Of a stretch of DNA of 64,000 nt, positions 18,244 through 26,183 are shown piece by piece. Positions within the stretch are counted from its first letter, which is position 1. Each line of letters starts with the position of its first letter. Source of the stretch: Candidatus Opimibacter iunctus (GTDB taxonomy: Bacteria; Bacteroidota; Bacteroidia; Chitinophagales; Saprospiraceae); assembly GCA_016716665.1 (NCBI GenBank), contig JADJVH010000001.1:372001-436000 (forward strand). The letters are read 5' to 3'. The notes under the pieces are model-generated. The model was not told the origin of the DNA, ran no database searches, and saw nothing but the letters and a program-made list of their open reading frames with translations. Position numbers and translations under genes: made by a program.

Positions 18244-19512
18244 TTATCTCATTTGAGCCACCATCAAATCATAAGCATCGGCAGCAGTGTCATTACTCGT
18301 TTTGCCAATATATTTGAGCAGCATTTGTTCTGTACTGTGGCCAGTAATGTTTTTTAGGATAGCAGTTGAAACCTTCCCATAATAGTTTGTTGCAAAACTG
18401 CGGCGTCCAACATGCGAGCTGATAAGCTCATACTTGGGATATTCACCTTCTTTGTATTGATTGTCAACTCGCTTCTTGACCCGAATTATGGTATCTATCT
18501 TTGCCCTTTGGCATACTTCCTTCGCATATTCATTGAATTTTTGGTCACTAATGGCGCGTGGAAAATTGCCTTGTCTCTTTCTAAGTATTTCATCCACCTC
18601 TGGTAACAATGGAATAGTCACCGGTGCCCCTGTTTTCTTCTGGGTGAGCTCGATAAAACTCCTGCTCTGATCCCTGCGAATCATCGAAGGTTTCATACGC
18701 ATGAAATCCGAAACTCGTTGGCCAGTTGAACAAGCCACCAATAACCAATCTCTTACGTTGTCTAAATAGTCAGGTAGGTCAGACAGATCCCGCACCAGGT
18801 CGATTTCTCTTGGCTCCAGGTATATCATTGGGTTTTTGTCCTTGCCAACCTTTACATGCAAACTAGCGAATTGAGGATGAAGTTGAAAGCCATTTCCTGC
18901 AGCATGACGGCAAACCGTACGAATCCATTTAAAGTCACGCATAATTGTACCATGTGCATACCCTTTAGCCTTATGCCAAGCAATAAAGGCACTCAAATAG
19001 GTCTCATTGACTTCATCAATCCGATGCGTCTTTCCAGCCTTAATATCTATGGCTTGCAGACGAGTATACAGAGATGCAAGTTTGATTTGCTTTACAGCGC
19101 TATCCTCATGTTTTTTTAATTCAGTGTAGTACTGCCAATACCCTGTGAGTGTCTCCTGCTGAGTGGGCACAGGATAGTAGTATTCGTGGATGGATTGTTT
19201 GAGCCAGGATCCATCAATTTGAGAAAGTGTGTGGTTTTGTGTGTGGAATTGATTGAGTACATGCTTACGAAGAAGGATTGATTCGGAGTCGATTTTGGTT
19301 TTCAGGTTGACTTTGTCAACATCACGAAAGGTCTTGCCCTCCGAATATGCAGTCCAGAAGTCCTTATCTACTTCGATGGGGATGCGGCAGTAGCAGGAGA
19401 TCCTTTTGCCTTCTAAGTTGAATGTAAGGCGAGCCTCAATATTAGCTCGTTGCTTAGGAGAATTGTAAGAAAAGGTCAGGGAAGCCATTGTGCGAGGATT
19501 TGATCTACTCAA
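18244..19512 (-). CDS. int: Tyrosine recombinase (integrase)
   Basis: A 422-residue phage/transposon-type site-specific recombinase of the Bacteroidota kind. The N-terminus holds an arm-binding domain, then a SAM-like core-binding domain (about 110-205). Catalytic residues are visible: Arg in STGQRVSDFMRM, Lys in QKKTGAPVTIPL, HxxR in SSHVGRRSFATNYY, His in ITGHSTEQMLLKY and the Tyr in that last motif. It begins 160 bp from the 3' end of ssrA and reads away from it, the usual position of an integrase inserted at a tmRNA gene. This marks the right end of the island. Confidence 0.93.
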   Translation of the reverse strand: MSRSNPRTMASLTFSYNSPKQRANIEARLTFNLEGKRISCYCRIPIEVDKDFWTAYSEGKTFRDVDKVNLKTKIDSESILLRKHVLNQFHTQNHTLSQIDGSWLKQSIHEYYYPVPTQQETLTGYWQYYTELKKHEDSAVKQIKLASLYTRLQAIDIKAGKTHRIDEVNETYLSAFIAWHKAKGYAHGTIMRDFKWIRTVCRHAAGNGFQLHPQFASLHVKVGKDKNPMIYLEPREIDLVRDLSDLPDYLDNVRDWLLVACSTGQRVSDFMRMKPSMIRRDQSRSFIELTQKKTGAPVTIPLLPEVDEILRKRQGNFPRAISDQKFNEYAKEVCQRAKIDTIIRVKKRVDNQYKEGEYPKYELISSHVGRRSFATNYYGKVSTAILKNITGHSTEQMLLKYIGKTSNDTAADAYDLMVAQMR

Positions 19513-19672
19513 AGATAATCAAACCAACCAATTCCACACAAAATCCACACATACTTGGGACATAAACGAATAGGGACGAACAATTTTAAACTAAATATTC
19601 CAATTTATCAATGATTTACAGCGATTTATATATTATGTTGTTCGCTAATGTTCGTAATTGTTTCCATAGTTG
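19513..19672. other. Right island junction between integrase and ssrA
   Basis: A non-coding stretch between the integrase start and the tmRNA 3' end. Integration at the ssrA 3' end would place the core crossover at about 19673-19710, with attR in or next to this stretch. I did not find a second copy of the ssrA 3' end elsewhere in the window, so the other end of the element should lie left of position 1. Confidence 0.45.
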
Positions 19673-20039
19673 TGGAGCTGGGGGGAATTGAACCCCCGTC
19701 CAGATAAAGCTCACATCAGTTTTCTACATGCTTATTTGCAGATCTGGATTTAAGATGGTTTCAGGTACTGCAACAACGCGATCCCATCCGATTCCCTTTG
19801 ATTGTCGGCCTTGGGTCAGGACATCCCCTTGGCTTAGTCTGCATTTTATGGTGTGCGTCAGATTTTGTAGCAGAAATCAAACCGTAGCACAAAGGCAAGC
19901 TAACTACCTAGAATTAGGCTGCCATAGCGAAAGAACGATCGCCGATTGTTGGTCGATAATCATTTGGTAACGGGGTGAACTATCATTCCCCGGCATGCTT
20001 ACTGACACGATACATTTACTGTCGATTCCTGTCAGCCCC
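19673..20039 (-). ncRNA. ssrA: Transfer-messenger RNA
   Basis: The 5' end GGGGCTG (20039 downward) pairs with the 3' end CAGCTCC (19674-19680) in a tRNA-like acceptor stem, with discriminator A at 19673; CCA is not encoded. The 3' part has the T-arm GGTTCAATTCCCCC. Internally a short reading frame ends GGC GAT CGT TCT TTC GCT ATG GCA GCC TAA, predicting a degradation tag ending GDRSFAMAA, near 19917-19946. tmRNA rescues stalled ribosomes and tags the product for proteolysis. It is the probable integration target of the island to its left. Confidence 0.93.
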
Positions 20040-20076
20040 GTAGTTTCAAAGATCTAATCCCCTATAACAAGGGACG

Positions 20077-20084
20077 CAAAGGTA
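20077..20084 (-). promoter_or_regulatory. TAnnTTTG promoter box for ssrA
   Basis: TACCTTTG on the minus strand, the -7 box of Bacteroidota primary-sigma promoters. It would start transcription about 30 nt before the mature tmRNA 5' end, leaving a leader for RNase P to remove. Confidence 0.5.
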
Positions 20085-20143
20085 AAGTTTCCCGGCATAT
20101 GGGCCCACCTGCGGTGGAACCATATGCCGGTGACGGAATTTTC

Positions 20144-20275
20144 TCAGGGGTTCGGCTGCGCCTCACCCCTGAAACCCCATGACCAATTGATTCTGATGGG
20201 CGAGATAGCCTTTCTATTGAATCCGCTGACCTGTCAGTATTCTATGATTCAGTTGCGCTTCACCCCTGAAACCCC
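20144..20275. repeat. Short hairpin and 22-bp direct repeat
   Basis: TCAGGGG (20144-20150) can pair with CCCCTGA (20166-20172). The second arm is part of a 22-bp unit (20157-20178) that recurs with one mismatch at 20254-20275, core TCACCCCTGAAACCCC. It lies in the non-coding stretch between ssrA and the next gene. No function is evident. Confidence 0.5.
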
Positions 20276-20324
20276 TGACTAAAAGGCTTCTATGGATGCA
20301 GGAGCAAGTGGCAACGCATTCCTG

Positions 20325-20507
20325 CCTCTTTCGCCTCTTTAGCCTCTTTCGCCCTTTGCCCCTTCCTTCCCTTGCTCCTTTGCTCCTTTGTCCTTCCTCC
20401 CTTGCTCCCTTCCTCCCTTCCTCCCTTGCTCCCTTCCTCCCTTCCTCCTCCGCAATGCCTGCTTGGCTCCTTCTTCTGCCCCTGCTACTTGCCCCCTGCC
20501 CCTTCGC
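20325..20507. repeat. Polypyrimidine tandem-repeat tract
   Basis: One strand is almost pure C/T over nearly 180 bp. The first part has a period of about 9 (CCTCTTTCG-like units); from about 20395 it has an 8-bp period built on TCCCTTSC. Open frames through it are artefacts of the repeat. It immediately precedes the aminotransferase gene. Confidence 0.75.
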
Positions 20508-20554
20508 CTTAGCCTTTTTTGTACCTTGCAGCCCAAAGCAACCTAACCAAACCT

Positions 20555-21769
20555 ATGAATGACGCTGTCCGGAGTCAATTCCCCTCCCTTAAACGGATAG
20601 TCAATGGCAGGCCTGTAGTCCACCTGGATGGACCAGCCGGAACCCAGGTACCCCAATCCGTGATTGATGCCATGATGCATGTCTATAGCCATAGTAATGC
20701 AAATACCCACGGCCAGTTTGTCACCTCTCAAGAGACTGACCAGCTCATCGAACATACCCGCAACCAGGTTGCTGCCCTGCTGGGCGCCGAAGGTGGACAT
20801 ACCATTTCCTTTGGGGCAAATATGACCAGCCTCAACTTTGTGCTGGCCAACGCTATCACCAAATCATTACAACCCGGTGATGAAATCCTGATCACCCAGT
20901 TGGATCACGAAGCCAACCGAGGCCCCTGGCTCAACCAGCGCAGGCATGGTATCGTGGTGCGTGAGGTCCTATTGGAAGAAGATGGTAGCCTTGACTACGC
21001 AGACCTCGAAAAAAAGATCAGCGAAAAGACCAGGGTCATTGCCATCGGACTGGCATCAAATATTTTTGGCACCGTCAATGAAATAGACCGCGTCAGGCAA
21101 CTCGCTTATGAAGTTGGCGCCTTACTGGTAGTTGATGGTGTACATTTTCTACCACACCTGCTGACAGATATCAGGGAAATTGATTGTGACTTTCTCCTCT
21201 GCTCTGCTTATAAGTTCTATGGCCCTCATGTAGGTATTTTATACTCACGCCCCGGCGCACTCGATCGCCTCGACACTGATCGCCTCAGGGTACAGACGCA
21301 AAACGCTCCTTATCGTATCGAGCGCGGCACACTCAATCACGCTGCACTTGCAGGCGTATCGGCCGCTGTTGATTTTATCGCCTCCAATGGCGAGGGTTCC
21401 ACGCTGCGTGAAAAAATCATCAGCGCTATGGGCCATATCCAAAAGTATGAACGCAGCCTCGCCCAACAACTTTATCTCGGTCTCAGGGACCTTGATGGTG
21501 TAGATATCTATGGCCCGCCACTCAAGGAAACACAACGCGCCCCGACGATCTCCTTTACCGTTGAAAACAAGCGCCCTGAAGATATCTGTCGATACCTCGC
21601 TGACCACTCAATCTGTGCCTGGGACGGAAACTTCTATGCCATTCGTGCTGTAGAAGCCATGGGCCTGATGGGGCAAGGCGGTGTAACCCGCATGGGTATT
21701 GCTGTATATAATACCCCGGAGGAGATCGATTATGTCATCGCTACTTTAAAGGGTTTACTCAACGCCTGA
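20555..21769 (+). CDS. Cysteine desulfurase-like PLP enzyme (class V aminotransferase)
   Basis: About 404 residues, of the SufS-like class V aminotransferase fold. The PLP-lysine region is CSAYKFYGPHVGILY; the cofactor-binding Asp/His pair is in VVDGVHFLPH; the C-terminus has GNFYAIRAVEAMGL and GVTRMGIAVYNTPEEID, typical of the cysteine-desulfurase-like subfamily whose substrate is not firmly known. I choose ATG 20555 because the upstream extension is encoded by the repeat tract. No Suf or Isc genes adjoin; the sulfur operon at 23076 is 1.3 kb away across purC. Confidence 0.85.
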   Translation: MNDAVRSQFPSLKRIVNGRPVVHLDGPAGTQVPQSVIDAMMHVYSHSNANTHGQFVTSQETDQLIEHTRNQVAALLGAEGGHTISFGANMTSLNFVLANAITKSLQPGDEILITQLDHEANRGPWLNQRRHGIVVREVLLEEDGSLDYADLEKKISEKTRVIAIGLASNIFGTVNEIDRVRQLAYEVGALLVVDGVHFLPHLLTDIREIDCDFLLCSAYKFYGPHVGILYSRPGALDRLDTDRLRVQTQNAPYRIERGTLNHAALAGVSAAVDFIASNGEGSTLREKIISAMGHIQKYERSLAQQLYLGLRDLDGVDIYGPPLKETQRAPTISFTVENKRPEDICRYLADHSICAWDGNFYAIRAVEAMGLMGQGGVTRMGIAVYNTPEEIDYVIATLKGLLNA

Positions 21770-21887
21770 CCTGCGCCTCACCCGGATTTATCTTGTTTCA
21801 CGAACCTTGCAATCCCATTGCATTGTTATTCTGGAAACCCTAATTTTCAATTTAGATATCCTTCACCGGAACTAAATTGAAAGCAGA

Positions 21888-22817
21888 TCACCTCTTCAAC
21901 CCCACCTCAATCGCCCTCTCAATAGTCTCTGCATCATCAGGTGCGCCAACAAATTTTTGCCCGGTCATCTGCTCATACAGATGAATATACCGCTCACTGA
22001 TCCGAGCTACGATCTCATCATCCATCTCAGGCATCTGCTGGCCATCTAAACCCTGGAAGCCCTTTGACATCAACCACTCGCGGACAAACTCCTTCGACAG
22101 ATGCTCCTGCGGTTTACCTTGCTCCTGGTTCTGCTCATACTGGTCGGCATACCAGTACCGGCTGCTATCTGGTGTATGCACCTCATCAATGATATAGATT
22201 TGGTCACGGTACCAACCAAATTCATATTTGGTATCCACGAGGATAAGACCCCGTGCAGCCGCCATCTCTGTCCCTCGCTCAAAAAGTGCGCGCGTAATCT
22301 TGACCATCTCATTGTACACATTCCTGGGCACTAAGCCTTGTCCGACTATATCCTCTCCCGAGATATCTACATCATGCCCTTCTTCCGCCTTTGTGGCTGG
22401 CGTTATAATGGGCTTTGGAAATGCCTGGTTATCCTTCATCCCATCCGGCATCACCTCCCCACATAAGACACGCCTACCCGCATGATACTCACGGATCGCA
22501 TGTCCCGCCAGGTAACCCCTGATCACCATCTCTATCCTGATTGGCTCACACAGCACTCCGATCGTTACATTGGGATGTGGCATCGACATCTTCCAGTTCG
22601 GAACGATATCCTTAGTCGCATCGAGGAAGTAAGCCGCCAACTGATTCAATACTTGTCCCTTGTAAGGGATAGGCCTCGGCAGGATGTGGTCAAAGGCCGA
22701 TATCCGGTCTGTAGCCACCGCCACCATGATATCATCGACATAGTAGACATCCCTGACTTTACCACGATAAAAGCCGGTCTGGCCCGACAGGGAGAAATTG
22801 GTTGCGGAGATTGGCAT
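21888..22817 (-). CDS. purC: SAICAR synthase
   Basis: Phosphoribosylaminoimidazole-succinocarboxamide synthase, the ATP-dependent ligase joining aspartate to CAIR in purine synthesis. At 309 residues it is the long form usual in Bacteroidota. Diagnostic segments: GKVRDVYYVDD, TDRISAFDHILPRPIPYKG, EMVIRGYLAGHAIREYHAG, and the closing LVDTKYEFG and IDEVHTPDSSRYW. It stands alone, divergent from the sulfur operon. Confidence 0.95.
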   Translation of the reverse strand: MPISATNFSLSGQTGFYRGKVRDVYYVDDIMVAVATDRISAFDHILPRPIPYKGQVLNQLAAYFLDATKDIVPNWKMSMPHPNVTIGVLCEPIRIEMVIRGYLAGHAIREYHAGRRVLCGEVMPDGMKDNQAFPKPIITPATKAEEGHDVDISGEDIVGQGLVPRNVYNEMVKITRALFERGTEMAAARGLILVDTKYEFGWYRDQIYIIDEVHTPDSSRYWYADQYEQNQEQGKPQEHLSKEFVREWLMSKGFQGLDGQQMPEMDDEIVARISERYIHLYEQMTGQKFVGAPDDAETIERAIEVGLKR

Positions 22818-22964
22818 AACTTTTGGTCGATTCTGTTGTTAGAGATGATATCAGGACGCAAATTTGAACCTTGCTCTTGATATATTGAAGTAAACCCCCA
22901 TATATTTGTCAGGATTTATGAAAAATATGCTTAGTCACTACTCTTGCACATGTTGTTGCTGCGC

Positions 22965-23056
22965 TCAACCTCCGGGTTGAACTGGGAGTGTACTATAGCT
23001 ACTATAACATACACAGAGCCTTTCAGTTCGTCCGGATTGAAAGGCTTTTTTCTTTT
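22965..23056 (+). promoter_or_regulatory. Structured leader with terminator before the sulfur operon
   Basis: A perfect hairpin TCAACC-TCCG-GGTTGA (22965-22980) is followed by a weaker hairpin region and then an intrinsic terminator: AGCCTTTCA (23017-23025) pairs with TGAAAGGCT (23038-23046) before a U-rich run ending 23056. The terminator lies 20 bp before cysM, and the nearest upstream plus-strand gene ends 1.2 kb away, so it probably ends a leader transcript. Either an attenuator/riboswitch or a small RNA fits. It does not match the SAM-I core I know. Confidence 0.55.
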
Positions 23057-23075
23057 TAGCCATGACCTTAACCCA

Positions 23076-23999
23076 ATGACAACAACAACTCAAATAGCAC
23101 CAAAAATCGTAGCCAATCTGCCACAGGTAGGGAGCACCCCCCTATTGCTGATCAATAGCCTTAGTACTGACCGCGTGAGGATCTGGGCCAAAGCCGAATG
23201 GCAACAACCCGGCGGTAGTGTAAAAGCCCGCGCCGCTCACGCAATCATCACCAATGCTATCAGGTCAGGCAAATTACATAAGCAAAACACATTGCTGGAT
23301 GCCTCAAGCGGAAATACAGCAATCGCTTATGCCACCCTGCTCAGGCACATCGGCTGGAAACCTACTATCTGCCTGCCCTCCAATGCTTCTGCCGAACGCA
23401 AGAACATACTCAGGGCCCTTGGAGCAGAACTCATTCTAACCTCTCCACTCGAAGGTACAGATGGCGCTCAAGAGGTAGCCAGAACCCTGCACGCAGCTCA
23501 TCCTGAACAATATTACTATGCAGATCAATATTCAAATGATGCCAATTGGCAAGCCCATTACCTGACCACTGCAGAAGAGATATGGACACAGACCAAAGGC
23601 CAGATCACCCATTTCGTCGCAGGCCTTGGTACTACAGGCACTTTTGTTGGCACAGGAAGAAGACTGAAAGAATTAGGCCACATAGAGCTTGTCTCCCTTC
23701 AGCCTGATCATCCATTCCATCCACTCGAAGGGTGGAAGCACCTGGCCACAGCACACCGGCCCGGAATATATGATGACACCGTTGCGGACAAATCACTGAT
23801 CATCGATTCATCCGCAGTGTTTGATATGATCAGATTCATCTCAGCCCATGAGGGATTATATATTTCCCCCTCAGGTGCCGCCAACTTGCTGGGTGCAAAA
23901 GAAGTGGCCTCTGGCATCAAGGACGGTGATATAGTAACCACGCTTGCAGATACATTAGACAGGTATACAGAAATCAAAAAAGAAATATTCGGCATATGA
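23076..23999 (+). CDS. cysM: Cysteine synthase CysM-like
   Basis: A 307-residue fold-type II PLP enzyme. The PLP lysine is in PGGSVKARAA, the substrate loop is ASSGNTAIAY, the phosphate-binding loop AGLGTTGTF. The start is ATG 23076, just after the leader terminator. It overlaps the following JAMM-protease gene by 4 bp (ATGA) and is followed by a sulfur-carrier gene and an E1-like enzyme: the same set as the mycobacterial CysM-Mec-CysO pathway, where a protein thiocarboxylate rather than sulfide donates sulfur. Dependence on the carrier is inferred from context. Confidence 0.85.
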   Translation: MTTTTQIAPKIVANLPQVGSTPLLLINSLSTDRVRIWAKAEWQQPGGSVKARAAHAIITNAIRSGKLHKQNTLLDASSGNTAIAYATLLRHIGWKPTICLPSNASAERKNILRALGAELILTSPLEGTDGAQEVARTLHAAHPEQYYYADQYSNDANWQAHYLTTAEEIWTQTKGQITHFVAGLGTTGTFVGTGRRLKELGHIELVSLQPDHPFHPLEGWKHLATAHRPGIYDDTVADKSLIIDSSAVFDMIRFISAHEGLYISPSGAANLLGAKEVASGIKDGDIVTTLADTLDRYTEIKKEIFGI

Positions 24000-24457
24000 G
24001 CACATCAATAGACAAGGACATCCTCTCTGGTATCGAGGCCCATCTCGAATCAGCATACCCCAATGAAGCATGCGGATTTCTACTGGGCACACAGGTCCAG
24101 AAGAAAAGGGACATCACCCACCTGATCAAAGTGGACAATCAATCATCTGAAAATCAACGCAGACGCTTCGTGATTGATCCATTAGACTATCTCAAGGCTG
24201 AAAGATTTGCCACGAAAGAAGGCTTGACACTCTTGGGCATATACCATTCCCATCCGGATCACCCCGCGATTCCATCTGTGCACGATCTCGAATTCGCACA
24301 ACCTTTTTTCTCTTACTTTATTCATACCATCTCAGAAGGAAAAATGACGGACACAAGATCATACAGATTGCTGGATGGCAAATTCATAGAAGAAAAATTC
24401 ACAAGCAATCAATACCCACTCCCATCTCACAATTCCCAACTCACGCCTCACGACTGA
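23996..24457 (+). CDS. JAMM/MPN metalloprotease (Mec-like)
   Basis: A 153-residue JAB1/MPN zinc protease. The motif HSHPDHPAIPSVHD supplies HxH, Ser and Asp; the upstream Glu is in NEACGFLLG. In the M. tuberculosis pathway Mec releases cysteine from the CysO carrier, and related enzymes (QbsD, HcyD) trim extra residues from carrier C-termini. The gene overlaps cysM by 4 bp. The last dozen or so residues (LPSHNSQLTPHD) are encoded by a run of heptad repeats, so the native C-terminus may have been replaced. Confidence 0.85.
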   Translation: MSTSIDKDILSGIEAHLESAYPNEACGFLLGTQVQKKRDITHLIKVDNQSSENQRRRFVIDPLDYLKAERFATKEGLTLLGIYHSHPDHPAIPSVHDLEFAQPFFSYFIHTISEGKMTDTRSYRLLDGKFIEEKFTSNQYPLPSHNSQLTPHD

Positions 24458-24514
24458 CGACTCACGAAACCCCACTCACAACTCACAACTCACATTTTTC
24501 ACTTTTCACTTTTC
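24424..24514. repeat. Heptad tandem repeat, YTCACAA type
   Basis: A run of degenerate 7-bp units, clearest as three ACTCACA copies at about 24473-24494, ending in CACTTTT copies. It covers the 3' end of the JAMM gene and the gap to the carrier gene. The same unit recurs at 37296 and 39165. Confidence 0.75.
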
Positions 24515-24518
24515 GTTT

Positions 24519-24797
24519 ATGATAACCATATTCATCCCCACCCCACTCCGTCGCTTCGCTGCCGAACAGGCTAAAGTAAGCGTCAACGCTAAAAACGTAG
24601 CGGAAGCCATCAAGTCATTGACCTCCATTCACCCATCATTAACTCCTTACATTTATGATGAAGGCGAGCTCATCCGCAAGCATGTCAGGATCTATCTCGG
24701 CGAGGACGACATCCGGGAAAAGGAAGGCATCAACACCCTTCTCAAGGAAGGCGATGAGCTGAGTATTATTCCGGCCATTGCAGGCGGAACACATTAA
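24519..24797 (+). CDS. CysO/ThiS/MoaD-type sulfur carrier protein
   Basis: A 92-residue ubiquitin-like carrier. It ends SIIPAIAGGTH: the diglycine that is adenylated and thiocarboxylated is followed by two extra residues, Thr-His, so the precursor needs trimming before use. The JAMM protease encoded just upstream is the obvious candidate, as QbsD does for QbsE. The E1-like activator follows 14 bp downstream. It is slightly closer in length to CysO than to ThiS. Confidence 0.85.
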   Translation: MITIFIPTPLRRFAAEQAKVSVNAKNVAEAIKSLTSIHPSLTPYIYDEGELIRKHVRIYLGEDDIREKEGINTLLKEGDELSIIPAIAGGTH

Positions 24798-24811
24798 ACC
24801 AGTCAACTGAC

Positions 24812-25996
24812 ATGAGACAAACACTTGAAGAAATAAAGTTCAGCAAGGAAGAACTGGAACGCTATAGCCGTCACCTGATCATCCCTGAATTTAATATCGA
24901 AGGGCAGAAAAAACTGAAGCACGCCCGCGTGCTCGTAGTAGGCACCGGCGGGCTCGGCGCCCCATTGCTCCTGTACCTCACTGCAGCCGGCGTGGGCACA
25001 ATCGGAATTGTCGATTTTGACGTCGTGGATTACAGCAATCTGCAAAGACAGGTTCTCTTCACTACACATGATGTCGGACGGCCAAAGGTGGAAGCCGCAC
25101 AGGAGCGATTATCTGCACTCAACCCTCATGTCAGGTTTGAAGTTTTTAATACCAGGTTGGACAGTACCAATGCACTTGAGATTATCTCCCAATTTGACGT
25201 AGTGGCAGATGGAACCGACAATTTCCCTACACGCTACCTTGTCAATGACGCATGCGTACTGGCAGGCAAGGTAAATGTATTTGCATCCATCTTCCGCTTC
25301 GAAGGCCAGGTCAGTGTATTCAACTATCGCTATCCGGATGGCAGCCGCGGCCCCAATTACCGGGACCTCTTTCCCACTCCCCCACCACCCGGATTAGTGC
25401 CAAGTTGCGCTGAAGGTGGAGTCATCGGTGTCCTTCCCGGTATCCTCGGCAGCCTTCAGGCCAATGAAGTCATCAAGGTGATTACAGGGGTCGGAGAGCC
25501 GTTGGCTGGCAGGTTCTTCCAGTTTGATGCAGCCGAATTTAAAACCAGGATATTTAAAATCACCAGGGATCCGGAAAATCCATTGACCGGATCAAACCCA
25601 ACCCAAACAGAATTGATTGACTACGAATTTTTCTGCGGCATTAACTTAAACCACAATACGATGAGTAACCAAGTTTCAAACGGCCAACTGTCCGTAACAG
25701 ATTTGCATGAATGGATCAAATCAGGCAAGGACTTCCAATTGATCGATGTGCGCGAACCATATGAATATGAAATCGCCAACCTTGGAGCTATACTCATCCC
25801 CAAAGGCGAAATACTCAGGCACCTGGACGAAATCGATCGCACCAGAGATGTTGTCATACATTGTCGCTCAGGAAAACGAAGCCAGGATGTGATAGACCTG
25901 TTAAAACAGGAAGAGGGCTATAATAACCTCTACAACCTCAAGGGCGGCATCCTCGCCTGGGCCGATGAAATAGATCCATCAATGGCCAAATACTAA
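24812..25996 (+). CDS. moeB: MoeB/ThiF-type E1 enzyme with rhodanese domain
   Basis: A 394-residue fusion. Residues about 10-250 form the adenylating domain (GTGGLGAPLLLYLTAAGVG, IVDFDVVDYSNLQRQ, DGTDNFPTRYLVND, and LVPSCAEGGVIGVLPG with the conserved Cys). The rhodanese domain follows from about 285 (LIDVREPYEYEIAN, active Cys in VIHCRSGKRSQ). It would adenylate the carrier's C-terminal glycine and pass sulfur to it. It closes the cysM operon. Confidence 0.9.
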   Translation: MRQTLEEIKFSKEELERYSRHLIIPEFNIEGQKKLKHARVLVVGTGGLGAPLLLYLTAAGVGTIGIVDFDVVDYSNLQRQVLFTTHDVGRPKVEAAQERLSALNPHVRFEVFNTRLDSTNALEIISQFDVVADGTDNFPTRYLVNDACVLAGKVNVFASIFRFEGQVSVFNYRYPDGSRGPNYRDLFPTPPPPGLVPSCAEGGVIGVLPGILGSLQANEVIKVITGVGEPLAGRFFQFDAAEFKTRIFKITRDPENPLTGSNPTQTELIDYEFFCGINLNHNTMSNQVSNGQLSVTDLHEWIKSGKDFQLIDVREPYEYEIANLGAILIPKGEILRHLDEIDRTRDVVIHCRSGKRSQDVIDLLKQEEGYNNLYNLKGGILAWADEIDPSMAKY

Positions 25997-26107
25997 TCAG
26001 CTATCAGCTAAAAAAAATAATTTCCTGTTGATTGTGCATGCTTTCTGGACAAAATGAGGAAAAACAGTGCATATTCAATTATTAGATGAAAGCTGGTAGC
26101 TGGTAGC
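25997..26107. repeat. Heptad repeats TCAGCTA and AGCTGGT
   Basis: TCAGCTA occurs twice in tandem at 25997-26010, and AGCTGGT twice plus AGC at 26091-26107, in the gap after the E1 gene. Another instance of the 7-bp-period spacer repeats of this genome. Confidence 0.55.
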
Positions 26108-26125
26108 CCGAATTACTTAATACCG

Positions 26126-26133
26126 TAACTTTG
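26126..26133 (+). promoter_or_regulatory. TAnnTTTG promoter box for the peroxiredoxin gene
   Basis: TAACTTTG lies 50 bp before the start codon and matches the Bacteroidota -7 element. No good TTTG was found at the -33 position. Confidence 0.5.
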
Positions 26134-26183
26134 TAATAACTGTAGAATACGAATATCATTAACCATTATAAAACACTAAAAAC

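Noticed and set aside
20296..20562. 88-codon frame and its antisense partner through the polypyrimidine tract
   Set aside because: Ser/Pro/Leu or Arg/Gly-rich readings created by the tandem repeat; no independent evidence of coding.
22965..23056. SAM-I riboswitch
   Set aside because: The conserved SAM-I core and its four-way junction are not recognisable; only hairpins and a terminator are visible.
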